Of a DNA stretch of 33,396 nt, positions 25,412 through 33,396 are shown piece after piece. The stretch lies in NCBI GenBank assembly GCA_002747355.1, contig PDPC01000044.1, positions 1-33,396 of the forward strand, written 5' to 3'. The translations under genes were made by a program, and so were the position numbers. Positions within the stretch are counted from its first letter, which is position 1. The number at the start of each line of letters is the position of its first letter. Under the pieces are notes generated by a model. It worked only from the letters and a program-made list of their open reading frames with translations. It made no database searches and was not told the origin of the DNA. The stretch comes from Pseudomonadota bacterium (GTDB lineage Bacteria; Myxococcota_A; Polyangia; GCA-2747355).

Positions 25412-26022
25412 GTGATCATGATCGCCCCGCGGGCACTTCCTCAAACACGCTCCGCGCGCGGACGAGCTGGCTGCTGACCCTCCTCGCCGCCCTGATGCTC
25501 TGCCTCGGGGGCAGCGCGGGCTGCGGTGATAGCCCCAAGAAGAACAAGGCCTTCGCCAAGAAGAAGAGGAGGCGCCGGCGCCGTCGCCCCGGGCGTCGCG
25601 TCGCGGCTGCGCCCAAGCGCGTGCGCAAGAAGTTCCGCGTGGTGGAGCTTTCGGATCAAGACTTCGTGGAGAGCCCGAGCAATCGTGACCCCTTCCGCTC
25701 GTATATGTCGGAGTTTCGCGAGCAGACCGCCCCCCAGAAGCGGCTGCCCTCGCAGCGTAAGGTGCGGCTGAAGCGCTATGGCCTCGACGAGATCACGCTG
25801 GTGGCGGTCGTCACGGGAGGGGTCCGCGCTAGGGCGATGTTCCGAGATCCCACGGGGTTGGGCGTGACCGTTGTTCGTGGAAACTACATCAGCAAGAGCG
25901 AAGGCGAGGTGAAGCAGATCCTGCCCGGCCGCGTGGTGGTGGAGATCCGCGAGTCCTACGAGGGTGGACAGAAGGTGGCCGATCGCGTGATCGAGCTCCA
26001 TGCTAAGAGCAAGCGACCCTAA
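25396..26022 (+). CDS. pilP: Type IV pilus assembly lipoprotein PilP
   Basis: 208 aa inner-membrane lipoprotein linking PilN/PilO to the secretin PilQ. The lipobox is GSAGC (Cys43) after the hydrophobic LLTLLAALMLCLGG; a very basic stretch (KKKRRRRRRRPGRR) and the family motif RDPFRSYM follow, then the C-terminal beta domain (DEITLVAVVTGGVRARAMFR, VRGNYISKSEGEVKQILPG). The frame is open far upstream through both repeats; the last ATG before the signal peptide is at 25396, inside the end of copy F, giving an unusually long 25-residue n-region. The native start may have been a nearer codon such as a CTG, and no clear RBS is visible. Confidence 0.88.
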   Translation: MCRGARDHDRPAGTSSNTLRARTSWLLTLLAALMLCLGGSAGCGDSPKKNKAFAKKKRRRRRRRPGRRVAAAPKRVRKKFRVVELSDQDFVESPSNRDPFRSYMSEFREQTAPQKRLPSQRKVRLKRYGLDEITLVAVVTGGVRARAMFRDPTGLGVTVVRGNYISKSEGEVKQILPGRVVVEIRESYEGGQKVADRVIELHAKSKRP

Positions 26023-26418
26023 CGGAGACAAGTTTTTCGACCTGCCTGGTGGGTGTGCGCTATAATCGCCAGGTGACATAGGCACGATTAGACGGTCGAG
26101 GCAAGGGATCTCGATGCATGGCGCGGCGCTGGACCGGAGCGTTCGCGGGACCACCAGCGTCGAGGAAGCAAGCGTCGAGGCCGTAGCTCCGCTAGAGGCG
26201 GAGCACCAGACTGGCCCCTAATGAGGGTTGGTCAACGGGGTGGTCGTCCTCTCTGGCGACCGGCAGCACGACATTCTGACGAGGGGAGAGGTTCCCTTCG
26301 AATGTGGCCGAGCGGCGCCGAGCGTCCGTGCGTAGAACGCCGGAGCGACGTGTCGTCAGGTCGGCTGTGGTTCGTGCTCGCTGCTTGGTAGCGGGTGCGG
26401 CGACAAGGAGAGCGGTCG
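26023..26418. promoter_or_regulatory. pilP-pilQ gap with TATAAT promoter match and hairpin
   Basis: About 400 bp with no supported gene, unusual inside a pil operon. A perfect -10 TATAAT lies at 26061-26066 with only a weak -35 (TTTCGA near 26035), between CCTGG and CCAGG inverted arms. A hairpin GCTCCGC-TAGAG-GCGGAGC lies at 26186-26204 without U-tract. pilQ may therefore have its own promoter and a leader of about 345 nt. Confidence 0.4.
26405..26410 (+). promoter_or_regulatory. Ribosome-binding site of pilQ
   Basis: AAGGAG, 8 nt before the ATG at 26419. This decides the start over the in-frame GTG at 26395. Confidence 0.8.
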
Positions 26419-29400
26419 ATGAACGCGAACCGATTCGCAACCCCGGGCTCCCGCTGTGCGGCTATCGTCGCAGCGGCGCTGTTGCTCGCCTCGAGCGGCG
26501 ACGCCTCGGCCCGCGCCCTGAACGTCGTCTCCGACGTGAACGTGCGCGAGCAGGGGAACAACACCGTCGTCAAGCTTCGCTGCGCGACCAAGCCGATGTT
26601 CTCGGTGTTCAAGCTCGAGCGGCCGCGCAGGCTGACGATCGATCTCGCCAACGCCCAGTTTTCGCGCATCGGCAGCCTGATCGATGTCGACAGCTGGGCC
26701 GTCAGCCAGATCGCGACGACGCAGTTTCGCACCAGCGCGTCGACCATCGCGCGGGTGATGATCAACTTCCGCCGGCGCGCGCACTACACCGTGCGCAGCC
26801 AGGGGAGCACGCTGGTCGTGATGGTGATGCCACATAAGGCGCGGCCGCTCTCCGCGAAGGACAAGCGCTCCGCCAAGGAGATCGCGCGAGCCCGCAAGGA
26901 AGCGGAGACCGCGCGTCGTCAGGCGCAGCGCGCGGCCCAGCAGGCCCAGCGGGCTCAGACCGATCTGGGGCGGTTGGCCAAGGAGGCCGCCACGGCGCGA
27001 GCCGAGGCGCAGCAGGCTCGACGCCAGGCGAACTCGGCCAAGAGCAAGATGGCGAAGCTCTCCAAGGAGGCCCGTCGTCGCACCCTCGAGGTGGAGCAGC
27101 GCGCTCGCAAGCTCGCGTCATTGGCCGAGGCCGCCCGCCGAGACGCCGCCGCGGCGCGGGCGAAGATGGCCCAGGCCGGCAGCCGGGTGAAGACGCTGGA
27201 GCGCGAGGCGCAGCGGCGCGCGCTCAAGCTGGCCCGCCAGGCTGAGGTCGCCCGCCGCGCGGCGAAGCAGGCCCAAGAGGAGACGGCGAAGGCCAGGCGG
27301 CTGGTCGCCAAGCTTCGCGACGAGGCCAGGAGCGCCAAGGCCGCCGCGTCGCGAGAGCGCCAAAACGCCGCTCGCAAGGCGCGGGCGCTGGCCTCGGCGC
27401 AGCGCGCGCTGGCCAAGCACGACCGCGACCTGATGCGGGCCCGAGGCGCCCGAAGCAAGCTCCAGGCCCAGCTGAGCAGCGTCCGCAGCCAGGTCGCCCG
27501 GCGTCAAGAGCAGGTCGAGCAGCTCAAACGTCAGGTCGAGCGCGCGCGCCAGATCGCGCGCAGCTCCAGAGACAAGGACGCCTCCACGCGCCTGCGTGCC
27601 GCCGTCGTGGCCCTCCGCAAGGCCCACGCCGAGGCCAAGCGCTCCGAGCTCGCCCGGGTCCGTGTGGCCCGTGCCCTAGGCCGCGCCGAGGCCCAGACCC
27701 GCAGCGCCGAGCGGGCCCGGCGCCAGGCTGAGGTCGCCCGTCAGCACGCAGAGTCGGCGCGTCGGATGGCGCTGGCCGCCCGCAGCAAGGCCGAGCTCCA
27801 GCGCAAGACCGCAGAGAAGGCCCGCCTCGCCGCCGAGCGCGCCCGCGCCGGGGCCCTTCGGACCCTCGCGGAGGAGCAGCGCCGCCGCCTCGCCGCCGAG
27901 CGCGCCCGCGCAGTGGCCTCGCGGAAGGCAGCCCAGCTGGCCAAGGCCATCGCCAACGTGAAGGCCCGCCGCCTCAGCGTCGGCGCCGCCGAGCGTCGCG
28001 TCCGCGAGCTCGAGTCAGCGCTTGCCCAGGTCCAGAGGCGAGAGCGCTCCCAGCGTAAGCGTGTGGCCCTCGTCGAGGCTAGCCTCGAGACCATGCGGCA
28101 ACGCGCTCGGCGCGCCGAGACCAGGCGCGCTCAGCTCGCCATCGATGTCCGTCAGGCCCGCGCCGACGAGCGCCGTCAGCACCGCGCGCTCGTTGGGCTG
28201 CGCCGCCAGCTGCGGCAGCAGCGAGGCAAGGCCTCGCGGGCCCTGGCGGCTGTCTCGCGGCTGCGGAAGGCTCGTGACGTGGCGAGAAAGCGCGTCGAGC
28301 GCAAGCGCGGGGCGGAACGCCGTCGCGCGGCGGCCGCCCTCGCGCGTGCCGAGCGTCAGCTCGAGAGCGCCGAGCGCGCACAGCGCAGCGCCAAGCGGGA
28401 GCACCGCCTGGCGCTGGCCAAGGTCGCCAGCGCGACCAAGCAGCAACGCAAGCTCCTCGCCCGCCTCGCGGGCACTCAGCGTCGCCTCGGGGACGCCTCC
28501 CGCCGCCTAGCCCAGGTCGAGTCCCGGGTGCGTCACGTCAGCGGTGACTTGAAGGGCGCCCGCGCTCGCCTTGTTCAGGTCGCTGCCAAGCGCCAGGCCG
28601 AGGAGCAGGCCAAGCGTCGGGCCAAGCTGGCTCGCGTCGCCGAGGAGCAGCGGCTGCTCTCGGCCCAACGTCAGCGCCAGGCCGCGGAGCGCGCGCGCAA
28701 GGCCGCTCGTGGCCAGCTGGGCAAGCTTCAACAGGATCTCGCGCGAGTACGCCAGGCACGCAAGGCCGAGCAGGCCCGGTTAGCGACGCTCCGTCGCTCG
28801 CAGCGGGCGGCGAAGGCCAAGCTCGTGGCCCTCGAGGCCGCCAGCGCCAAGCAGGGCCAGATGAGCCAGGCTCGTCAGGTCAAGCTCGCCCGCCTCGGCG
28901 CCAAGCTTCGCACGCAGCGCGCCAGGCTTCAGACGCAGCGCGCCAAGCTTCGCACGCAGCGCGCCAAGCTCGCCGAGCTGAAGAAGCGCTGGGCCAAGCC
29001 CACGGTCAAGGTCGCCGCCGCGATCCGCAACATCAGCTTCGCCGACAAGGCCGACCGCGCCGAGGTGCAGATCCGCCTGCGTGGTAAGCCGAAGATGCGG
29101 GTGCAGCGTCAGGGCGATCAGCTCGTGCTGGCGATCGACGGCGCCCAGCTGCCACGGCTCCTGCAGCGCACCCTCGACACCAAGGCCTTCAAGGGCCCGG
29201 TGGAGAGCGTCAGCTCCTTTGTCACCAACGGCGCCGAGGACCGCGTCTACATCAAGGTCGACACCACTGGCAAGCCGCGGCAGCGCCTCCTGCGCCGCGG
29301 TGACCTGCTGGTCTGGCGCTTCGACAAGCCGCGCGCCGCTGGCAGCCAGTTCGCCGCCGCGCCGGGCCGAAGCGCCAGCGGCAAGGCGCGGACCGCTGCT

Positions 29401-30801
29401 CGCCGCAAGAGCACCTCGCTCGATGGCGCGACCTACGACTACAAGACCGTGCGGGTGGCCGGCGCCCGCACCCGGGGCCGCACGCGCCGCTTCCGTCGCC
29501 GCCGCTACAGCGGGCGCCGGATCGACCTCGACTTCAAGGACGCAGACATCCACAACATCTTACGGCTGCTGTCGCAGGTCGGCAGCGTCAACATCGTGAC
29601 CAGCGACGACGTCAGGGGCAAGGTCACCATCCGCATGCGCAACGTCCCGTGGGACCAGGCGCTGGACGTGATCCTGCGTGCCAAGGGCCTGGGGCAGGTG
29701 CGCGAAGGCAACCTGGTGCGCGTGGCGCCGATGGCCGACCTCGAGAAAGAGCGCGAGGCCGAGATCGCCCGGCGCAAGCAGCTCGCGCAGCTGCTGCCCC
29801 TCGAGACCCGCCTGGTGCCTCTGAGCTACGCCGACGCGCAGAAGGTGCTGCCCAAGCTGCGCTACACCCTCAGCCCCCGCGGCAAGCTGACCTTCGACGA
29901 GCGCACCAATATGGTGATCGCCCGCGACGTCTCGGCGAACCTGAACCTGCTTGAGAAGATGATCCGCAACCTCGACACCCAGACCCCGCAGGTGATGATC
30001 GAGGCTCGCATCATCGAGGCCCGCAGCAACTACACCAAGGAGCTCGGCGTGCAGTGGGGGGGCTCGTTTCAGGCCAGCTCGGGCAACGGCAACTCCACGG
30101 GCCTGGTTTTCCCCAACCAGATCGGCATCGGCGGCGGTGGCGGCGACAACCAGACGCCCTCTAACGGCCTGCTCTTTGGCCAGGCAGCCAACCCGAACTT
30201 TGCTGTCAACCTGCCGGCGACCGTCGGTACCAACTCCGGTGGCGCGATCGGCCTGACCCTTGGCTCGATCTCCGGCGCCTTCAACATCAACCTGCGCCTC
30301 TCGGCCGCCGAGACCAAGGGCGATATCCGTATCGTCAGCGCGCCGCGGATTACAACCCTCGACAACGTCGAGGCCAGCATCGAGCAGGGCGTCACGATCC
30401 CCTACTCGCAGGTCAGCGCCGCCGGCACCCAGACGATCTTCAAAGACGCCAAGCTCAACCTGACCGTCAAGCCCCACGTTACCGCCGACGGCAGCGTGGT
30501 GATGAAGGTCCAGGTCCAGCGCAACGAGGTCGACTTTGTCAACACCGGCGCGCGAGGTCAGCCAACGATCCTCAAGAAGGAGGCCAAGACCGAGATGCTG
30601 GTCAAGGACGGCGACACGGCGGTCATCGGTGGCATCTACACCACTCGCGACGGTCGTCGCTGGCAGAAGGTGCCCTGGTTCGCCGACATCCCAATTATCG
30701 GATGGTTCTTCAAGAACCGGCAAGACACCAGCGATCGCGAAGAGGTGCTGGTCTTCATTACCCCGCGCATCATCAACCGCGCCCAGAGCATTGGTCGCTG
30801 A
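26419..30801 (+). CDS. pilQ: Type IV pilus secretin PilQ with giant coiled-coil insertion
   Basis: Outer-membrane secretin through which the pilus passes; 1460 aa against a usual length of roughly 650-900. Order: signal peptide (1-31); AMIN-like domain (about 34-135; LNVVSDVNVREQGNNTVVKL); a proline-free Ala/Arg/Lys/Gln/Glu-rich helical segment about 139-855; second AMIN-like domain (about 862-968; IRNISFADKADRAEVQIRLR); Arg-rich linker; secretin N0/STN (about 1033-1105; IDLDFKDADIHNILRLLSQV); N1 (about 1128-1190; LVPLSYADAQKVLPKLRYTL); and secretin core with EARIIEARSNYTKELGVQWG, VSAPRITTLDNVEASI and the C-terminal VPWFADIPIIGWFFK. The reading frame and codon style are continuous, so the insertion looks coding rather than an assembly artefact. 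AMIN domains bind peptidoglycan; the helix probably occupies or spans the periplasm. Confidence 0.93.
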   Translation: MNANRFATPGSRCAAIVAAALLLASSGDASARALNVVSDVNVREQGNNTVVKLRCATKPMFSVFKLERPRRLTIDLANAQFSRIGSLIDVDSWAVSQIATTQFRTSASTIARVMINFRRRAHYTVRSQGSTLVVMVMPHKARPLSAKDKRSAKEIARARKEAETARRQAQRAAQQAQRAQTDLGRLAKEAATARAEAQQARRQANSAKSKMAKLSKEARRRTLEVEQRARKLASLAEAARRDAAAARAKMAQAGSRVKTLEREAQRRALKLARQAEVARRAAKQAQEETAKARRLVAKLRDEARSAKAAASRERQNAARKARALASAQRALAKHDRDLMRARGARSKLQAQLSSVRSQVARRQEQVEQLKRQVERARQIARSSRDKDASTRLRAAVVALRKAHAEAKRSELARVRVARALGRAEAQTRSAERARRQAEVARQHAESARRMALAARSKAELQRKTAEKARLAAERARAGALRTLAEEQRRRLAAERARAVASRKAAQLAKAIANVKARRLSVGAAERRVRELESALAQVQRRERSQRKRVALVEASLETMRQRARRAETRRAQLAIDVRQARADERRQHRALVGLRRQLRQQRGKASRALAAVSRLRKARDVARKRVERKRGAERRRAAAALARAERQLESAERAQRSAKREHRLALAKVASATKQQRKLLARLAGTQRRLGDASRRLAQVESRVRHVSGDLKGARARLVQVAAKRQAEEQAKRRAKLARVAEEQRLLSAQRQRQAAERARKAARGQLGKLQQDLARVRQARKAEQARLATLRRSQRAAKAKLVALEAASAKQGQMSQARQVKLARLGAKLRTQRARLQTQRAKLRTQRAKLAELKKRWAKPTVKVAAAIRNISFADKADRAEVQIRLRGKPKMRVQRQGDQLVLAIDGAQLPRLLQRTLDTKAFKGPVESVSSFVTNGAEDRVYIKVDTTGKPRQRLLRRGDLLVWRFDKPRAAGSQFAAAPGRSASGKARTAARRKSTSLDGATYDYKTVRVAGARTRGRTRRFRRRRYSGRRIDLDFKDADIHNILRLLSQVGSVNIVTSDDVRGKVTIRMRNVPWDQALDVILRAKGLGQVREGNLVRVAPMADLEKEREAEIARRKQLAQLLPLETRLVPLSYADAQKVLPKLRYTLSPRGKLTFDERTNMVIARDVSANLNLLEKMIRNLDTQTPQVMIEARIIEARSNYTKELGVQWGGSFQASSGNGNSTGLVFPNQIGIGGGGGDNQTPSNGLLFGQAANPNFAVNLPATVGTNSGGAIGLTLGSISGAFNINLRLSAAETKGDIRIVSAPRITTLDNVEASIEQGVTIPYSQVSAAGTQTIFKDAKLNLTVKPHVTADGSVVMKVQVQRNEVDFVNTGARGQPTILKKEAKTEMLVKDGDTAVIGGIYTTRDGRRWQKVPWFADIPIIGWFFKNRQDTSDREEVLVFITPRIINRAQSIGR
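28903..28965 (+). repeat. 21-bp tandem repeat, 3 copies, near the end of the PilQ coiled coil
   Basis: Units at 28903, 28924 and 28945 (core AAGCTTCGCACGCAGCGCGC) encode heptads of the type KLRTQRA. They suggest that the coiled coil grew by in-frame duplication of heptad-coding units. Confidence 0.88.
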
Positions 30802-30838
30802 CTTCGGAGCGCGGTATCATGATCACGATGCACGACAG

Positions 30839-30858
30839 GCTCGGGCGCTCGCCCGAGC
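30839..30858 (+). promoter_or_regulatory. Stem-loop just upstream of the lipoprotein start
   Basis: Perfect 9-bp arms GCTCGGGCG/CGCCCGAGC with a 2-base loop, ending 5 nt before the AGGAGGA ribosome-binding site of the next gene. Without a U-tract it is more likely an mRNA-stability or translational element than a terminator. Confidence 0.45.
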
Positions 30859-30874
30859 GCGACAGGAGGAGCCG

Positions 30875-31627
30875 ATGAGCGCCGCAAGGACGTGGCTGAG
30901 CGCTGCAATGGTCAGCCTCGTGGCCCTTTCGGGCTGCGTCGACGAGAGGTCATTCTACATCAAGGCCAACCGCGCCAAGTGCACACCCCAGAACGCCTCA
31001 AGTAACAGCAGCGGTGGCTCCAAGGATGAGCTCCAGCTCGGCGCCGGGGTGCTCGACATCTCCGAACACGGGCTGAGCGAGGGGTATCGGCTCTTTCCCA
31101 CGCTGGTCAATGACCTGCTTTCGTCCCAGCAGGTCGACGATGAGCCCGAGCGCAACAACCTGCGGCTCAAGCGCTTCGACGTCGAGCTCGCCCTCGGTCA
31201 GGTTGGGAGGCTCAACCAGATCCCGAGCGCTCTGACGAGCTTCAGCGTGCATGCCAGCGGCTTCATCCCGCCCGGTGGGGTGCTCCAGATCGACGGCGTG
31301 AAGATCTTGCCCGACGACCTGCTGGACCACATCAAGCGGTTACCGCGCGGTGGGCGCGATCTGATCGTGGCCAAGATCCAGGCGGTGGCCGATCACAACG
31401 GCTCGGAGCTGAAGAGCGTCGAGTTCGAGTATCCGATCGAGATCTGTCGGGAGAAAAACTGCCTGGTCAACTTTATCCCCAACTGCAAAGACGCGCTCGC
31501 GGCGACGGACCCGATCCCCCTCAACGCCTGTGGGCTCTCGCAGGACGCCCCCACGACCTGCTGTGACCTGTCCTTCGGGACGGGGGAGAAGACGACCACC
31601 TTTCGCACCTGCTTGACCAGCAAGTAG
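30875..31627 (+). CDS. Hypothetical lipoprotein downstream of pilQ
   Basis: 250 aa from the ATG at 30875, preceded by a strong RBS (AGGAGGA, 30864-30870); the frame is open further upstream only as a shadow of pilQ. Lipobox ALSGC (Cys21). The mature protein is mostly beta-predicted with six or more Cys near the C-terminus (CREKNCLVNFIPNCKD, CGLSQDAPTTCC), probably disulphide-bonded. I recognise no family. Position 74 bp after pilQ suggests co-transcription and a possible envelope role, perhaps as a pilotin-like partner, but a pilotin function is only a guess. Confidence 0.78.
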   Translation: MSAARTWLSAAMVSLVALSGCVDERSFYIKANRAKCTPQNASSNSSGGSKDELQLGAGVLDISEHGLSEGYRLFPTLVNDLLSSQQVDDEPERNNLRLKRFDVELALGQVGRLNQIPSALTSFSVHASGFIPPGGVLQIDGVKILPDDLLDHIKRLPRGGRDLIVAKIQAVADHNGSELKSVEFEYPIEICREKNCLVNFIPNCKDALAATDPIPLNACGLSQDAPTTCCDLSFGTGEKTTTFRTCLTSK

Positions 31628-31672
31628 GCTCTCCGCCAGCTTCCTCTCGCGATACCCACGACCTCTCGCGAC

Positions 31673-33396
31673 CTACCGCTTTTTTCGCCGGCGCCGCAGG
31701 CGCTCTCGCCGCGCCTTCGGCAACCTCTGGCCGATCCTCGGTACGTCACGCCGCTTGCCCCAGAGCACCGAGTACGCGAAGAAGCTCGCCAACACGCGCT
31801 TGCTGTAGCGGCGGGTCTGGTCGTAGGGGATGCGCTCCATCAGCTCGTCGAGGCTGTGGCGCCGGTAGCGCGCGAGCCAGCGGTAGACGGCGCCATGGCC
31901 GGCGTTGTAGCCGGCGATGATCAGCGGCGTCACGCCGCGGAAGGTGCGCTGCAGAAACGCCAGGAAGGTCGTGCCGAGCGTGATGTTGGTCGCCGGATCG
32001 CGAAGCGCCTTACGGTCGACGCGCATCCGATGGCGGGAGCCGGCGGCGCGCGCGGTAGGCAGGATCAGCTGCATCAGCCCGATCGCGTTGGCGTAGGACT
32101 CGATGCGGGTGGAGAAGCCGCTCTCTTCGCGCATCACGGCCCAGGCCAGCTGCTTGGGGATCCCGGCGCGTCGCGCCAAGGGGCGCACCAGCTGCGGGAA
32201 GGCCAGCGGGAAGGCCACGCGCCAGCGGCGGACGTTGTCTCGCAGCGGGTAGTCGCGCTTCCAGCGCCAGTCGCGGCTGCGCGGGACCTGATGCGAGAAC
32301 GACCACTGACCGGCGCGATCGAAGAGCACGGCGGCGAGCCAGAGCTGTGGCTTCTGCCCCCTGCGCGTGCTCAAGCCGGCGCGCGCCAGCTCGCGCGCGG
32401 CGTAGGTCCCGAGGCCGAGGCGCAGCAGCTCGATCCCACGGCGGAACGCGGGCTTGGTGGTGAGTTCGCTGTCGGTGAAGGTCCAGCGCCCTGCTCGCTT
32501 GCCGATTGGGACGAGGAGCTCGCGGCGGAGTTTGCGGAAGACCCGCGGCCAGCCCTCGCGCAGGCGGTTGAAGGCCTGCAGCGCGTAGTAGGAGAGCGGA
32601 TACTCGCGAATCGCGGCCTCATAGGCTCGACGTGCTCGGCCGCGCTTGCCGAGCCGTCCGTAGATCCGGGCTCGCCAATAGAGGGCACGGCCCTCAGCGT
32701 AGTAGCGGCGCGCGTGGCCGAGGGTGTCGATGATGGTACCGAGGTGCTTGTCGGCGTCTTTGTAGTGCTTGTCGAAGTAGGCCTGCCGGGCCAGCCGCCA
32801 GAGCGCCTCCCGTCGCTGATCGCCCTGCGGGTGTAGGGAGGGGAGGGCGACCAGGAGCTTGGCGACCATCTTCTTCTTTTTCAGCTCGGTGTAGGCCTCG
32901 GCGGCGCGCAGCCGCGCGTCGTCGCTGTAGCTGTGGTGAGGGAACTCGCGCTCGAGGGCCAGAAAGAGCTTCGCCGCGGCGAGGTAGCGGCCCTTGCGGT
33001 AGAGGCCCCGCGCCTGGTTGTAGAGGCTCTTGACCACCAGCTGGTGGAGCTTCGCCTTGCGACAGAGCTTCACCGCCTGGGCGAAGTGCGGCTCGGCGCG
33101 GTCGCGTTGCCGTTGTTTGAAGATGCTCTTGGCGACGTGGTAGCGGGCCTGACAGCGCCCCGCGGCGTCGAGGTCGCCGCGCTTCAGCGCGGCGAGGAAG
33201 CCCCGCTCGGCGCGCCGGTTGCGGTGCTTGCGGTCGTACACGCGTGATTGGCGCAGCAGCTCGGGGCCGTTGAGCTTCGCCTGGGCGCCGGGCAGACCAT
33301 GGGCGGCGGCCGCGAGGCCTCGGCGCGCAGCGGGGGCTTGCCGTGAGAGCGGGCAGGCGATCAGGATCGCCTTGTAGTGGTGCAGCGCTCCGCGCC
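31673..33396 (-). CDS. Soluble lytic murein transglycosylase (Slt-type), 5' end outside window
   Basis: Cleaves glycan strands of peptidoglycan with 1,6-anhydro product formation in the periplasm. A GTG at 33241 is a possible internal start, but the same frame is open to the window edge and encodes further helical repeat sequence (LHHYKAILIACPLSRQAPAA), so the gene is 5'-truncated. The visible N-terminal about 360 residues are TPR-like superhelical repeats (SLYNQARGLYRKGRYLAAAK, ALYWRARIYGRLGKRGRARR), as in Slt70. The C-terminal SLT domain carries the catalytic Glu in MREESGF (codon 32123-32125), IGLMQLILPTA and AGYNAGHGAV. A very basic tail (RRERLRRRRKKR) ends the protein. Convergent with the lipoprotein gene, 45 bp apart. 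Confidence 0.92.
   Translation of the reverse strand, partial: RGALHHYKAILIACPLSRQAPAARRGLAAAAHGLPGAQAKLNGPELLRQSRVYDRKHRNRRAERGFLAALKRGDLDAAGRCQARYHVAKSIFKQRQRDRAEPHFAQAVKLCRKAKLHQLVVKSLYNQARGLYRKGRYLAAAKLFLALEREFPHHSYSDDARLRAAEAYTELKKKKMVAKLLVALPSLHPQGDQRREALWRLARQAYFDKHYKDADKHLGTIIDTLGHARRYYAEGRALYWRARIYGRLGKRGRARRAYEAAIREYPLSYYALQAFNRLREGWPRVFRKLRRELLVPIGKRAGRWTFTDSELTTKPAFRRGIELLRLGLGTYAARELARAGLSTRRGQKPQLWLAAVLFDRAGQWSFSHQVPRSRDWRWKRDYPLRDNVRRWRVAFPLAFPQLVRPLARRAGIPKQLAWAVMREESGFSTRIESYANAIGLMQLILPTARAAGSRHRMRVDRKALRDPATNITLGTTFLAFLQRTFRGVTPLIIAGYNAGHGAVYRWLARYRRHSLDELMERIPYDQTRRYSKRVLASFFAYSVLWGKRRDVPRIGQRLPKARRERLRRRRKKR

Noticed and set aside
26832-28990. Coiled-coil segment as a separate gene (e.g. 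an independent TolA-like protein)
   Set aside because: The frame runs unbroken from the PilQ signal peptide to the secretin core, with no internal stop or start with a ribosome-binding site at its edges.

Overview
This is a GC-rich chromosomal window. It carries a type IV pilus (T4P) pilMNOPQ cluster, an NtrC-type sigma-54 activator, a hybrid histidine kinase, an FHA-GGDEF protein, a cysteine-rich MIDAS lipoprotein and many lipobox or signal-peptide proteins. That mix suggests a Myxococcota / former Deltaproteobacteria organism. The placement is inferred from gene content only; there is no rRNA or tRNA gene to anchor it.

Layout. (1) 1-3865 (+): a four-gene Mn/Zn-type ABC importer (lipoprotein receptor, ATPase, two permeases, the last with a helical C-terminal tail). 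(2) 3901-6476 (-): an unrecognised one-TM protein followed by a HAD phosphatase fused to a DUF2804-like domain. (3) 6884-8209 (+): a secreted HEAT-repeat protein and a small methyltransferase-like protein. (4) 8372-9097 (-): a sigma-70-family factor behind a good sigma-54 promoter match. (5) 9627-16105 (-): glycerol kinase GlpK, a stand-alone MshEN-like protein, DNA polymerase X with a decayed PHP domain, an FHA-GGDEF diguanylate cyclase and a VWA-like lipoprotein. (6) 16408-19278 (-) and 19941-21323 (+): a divergent hybrid histidine kinase and NtrC-family regulator. (7) 22090-31627 (+): a small XRE-type regulator, pilM, pilN, pilO, pilP, pilQ and a lipoprotein. (8) 31673-33396 (-): a Slt-type lytic transglycosylase that runs off the window.

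Two things stand out. First, PilQ is predicted at about 1460 residues because roughly 715 proline-free, very basic, Ala/Arg/Lys/Gln/Glu-rich helical residues sit between its two AMIN-like domains. Second, a family of about 155-171 bp non-coding elements is scattered through the window, with four near-full copies, one shorter diverged copy and three partial copies. Each complete copy is a long imperfect palindrome with terminal inverted repeats and CTAG or TTAA/TA at its ends, which looks like an IS630/Tc1-mariner-type MITE. Several copies supply the start or stop codons of neighbouring genes, and a tandem pair interrupts the pil operon between pilO and pilP. Short tandem repeats (15-27 bp units) are also frequent, at gene ends and inside coding linkers.

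Functionally, the pil genes, the c-di-GMP-type proteins (GGDEF and MshEN) and the sigma-54 components fit a surface-motile bacterium, but direct regulatory links between them are inference.
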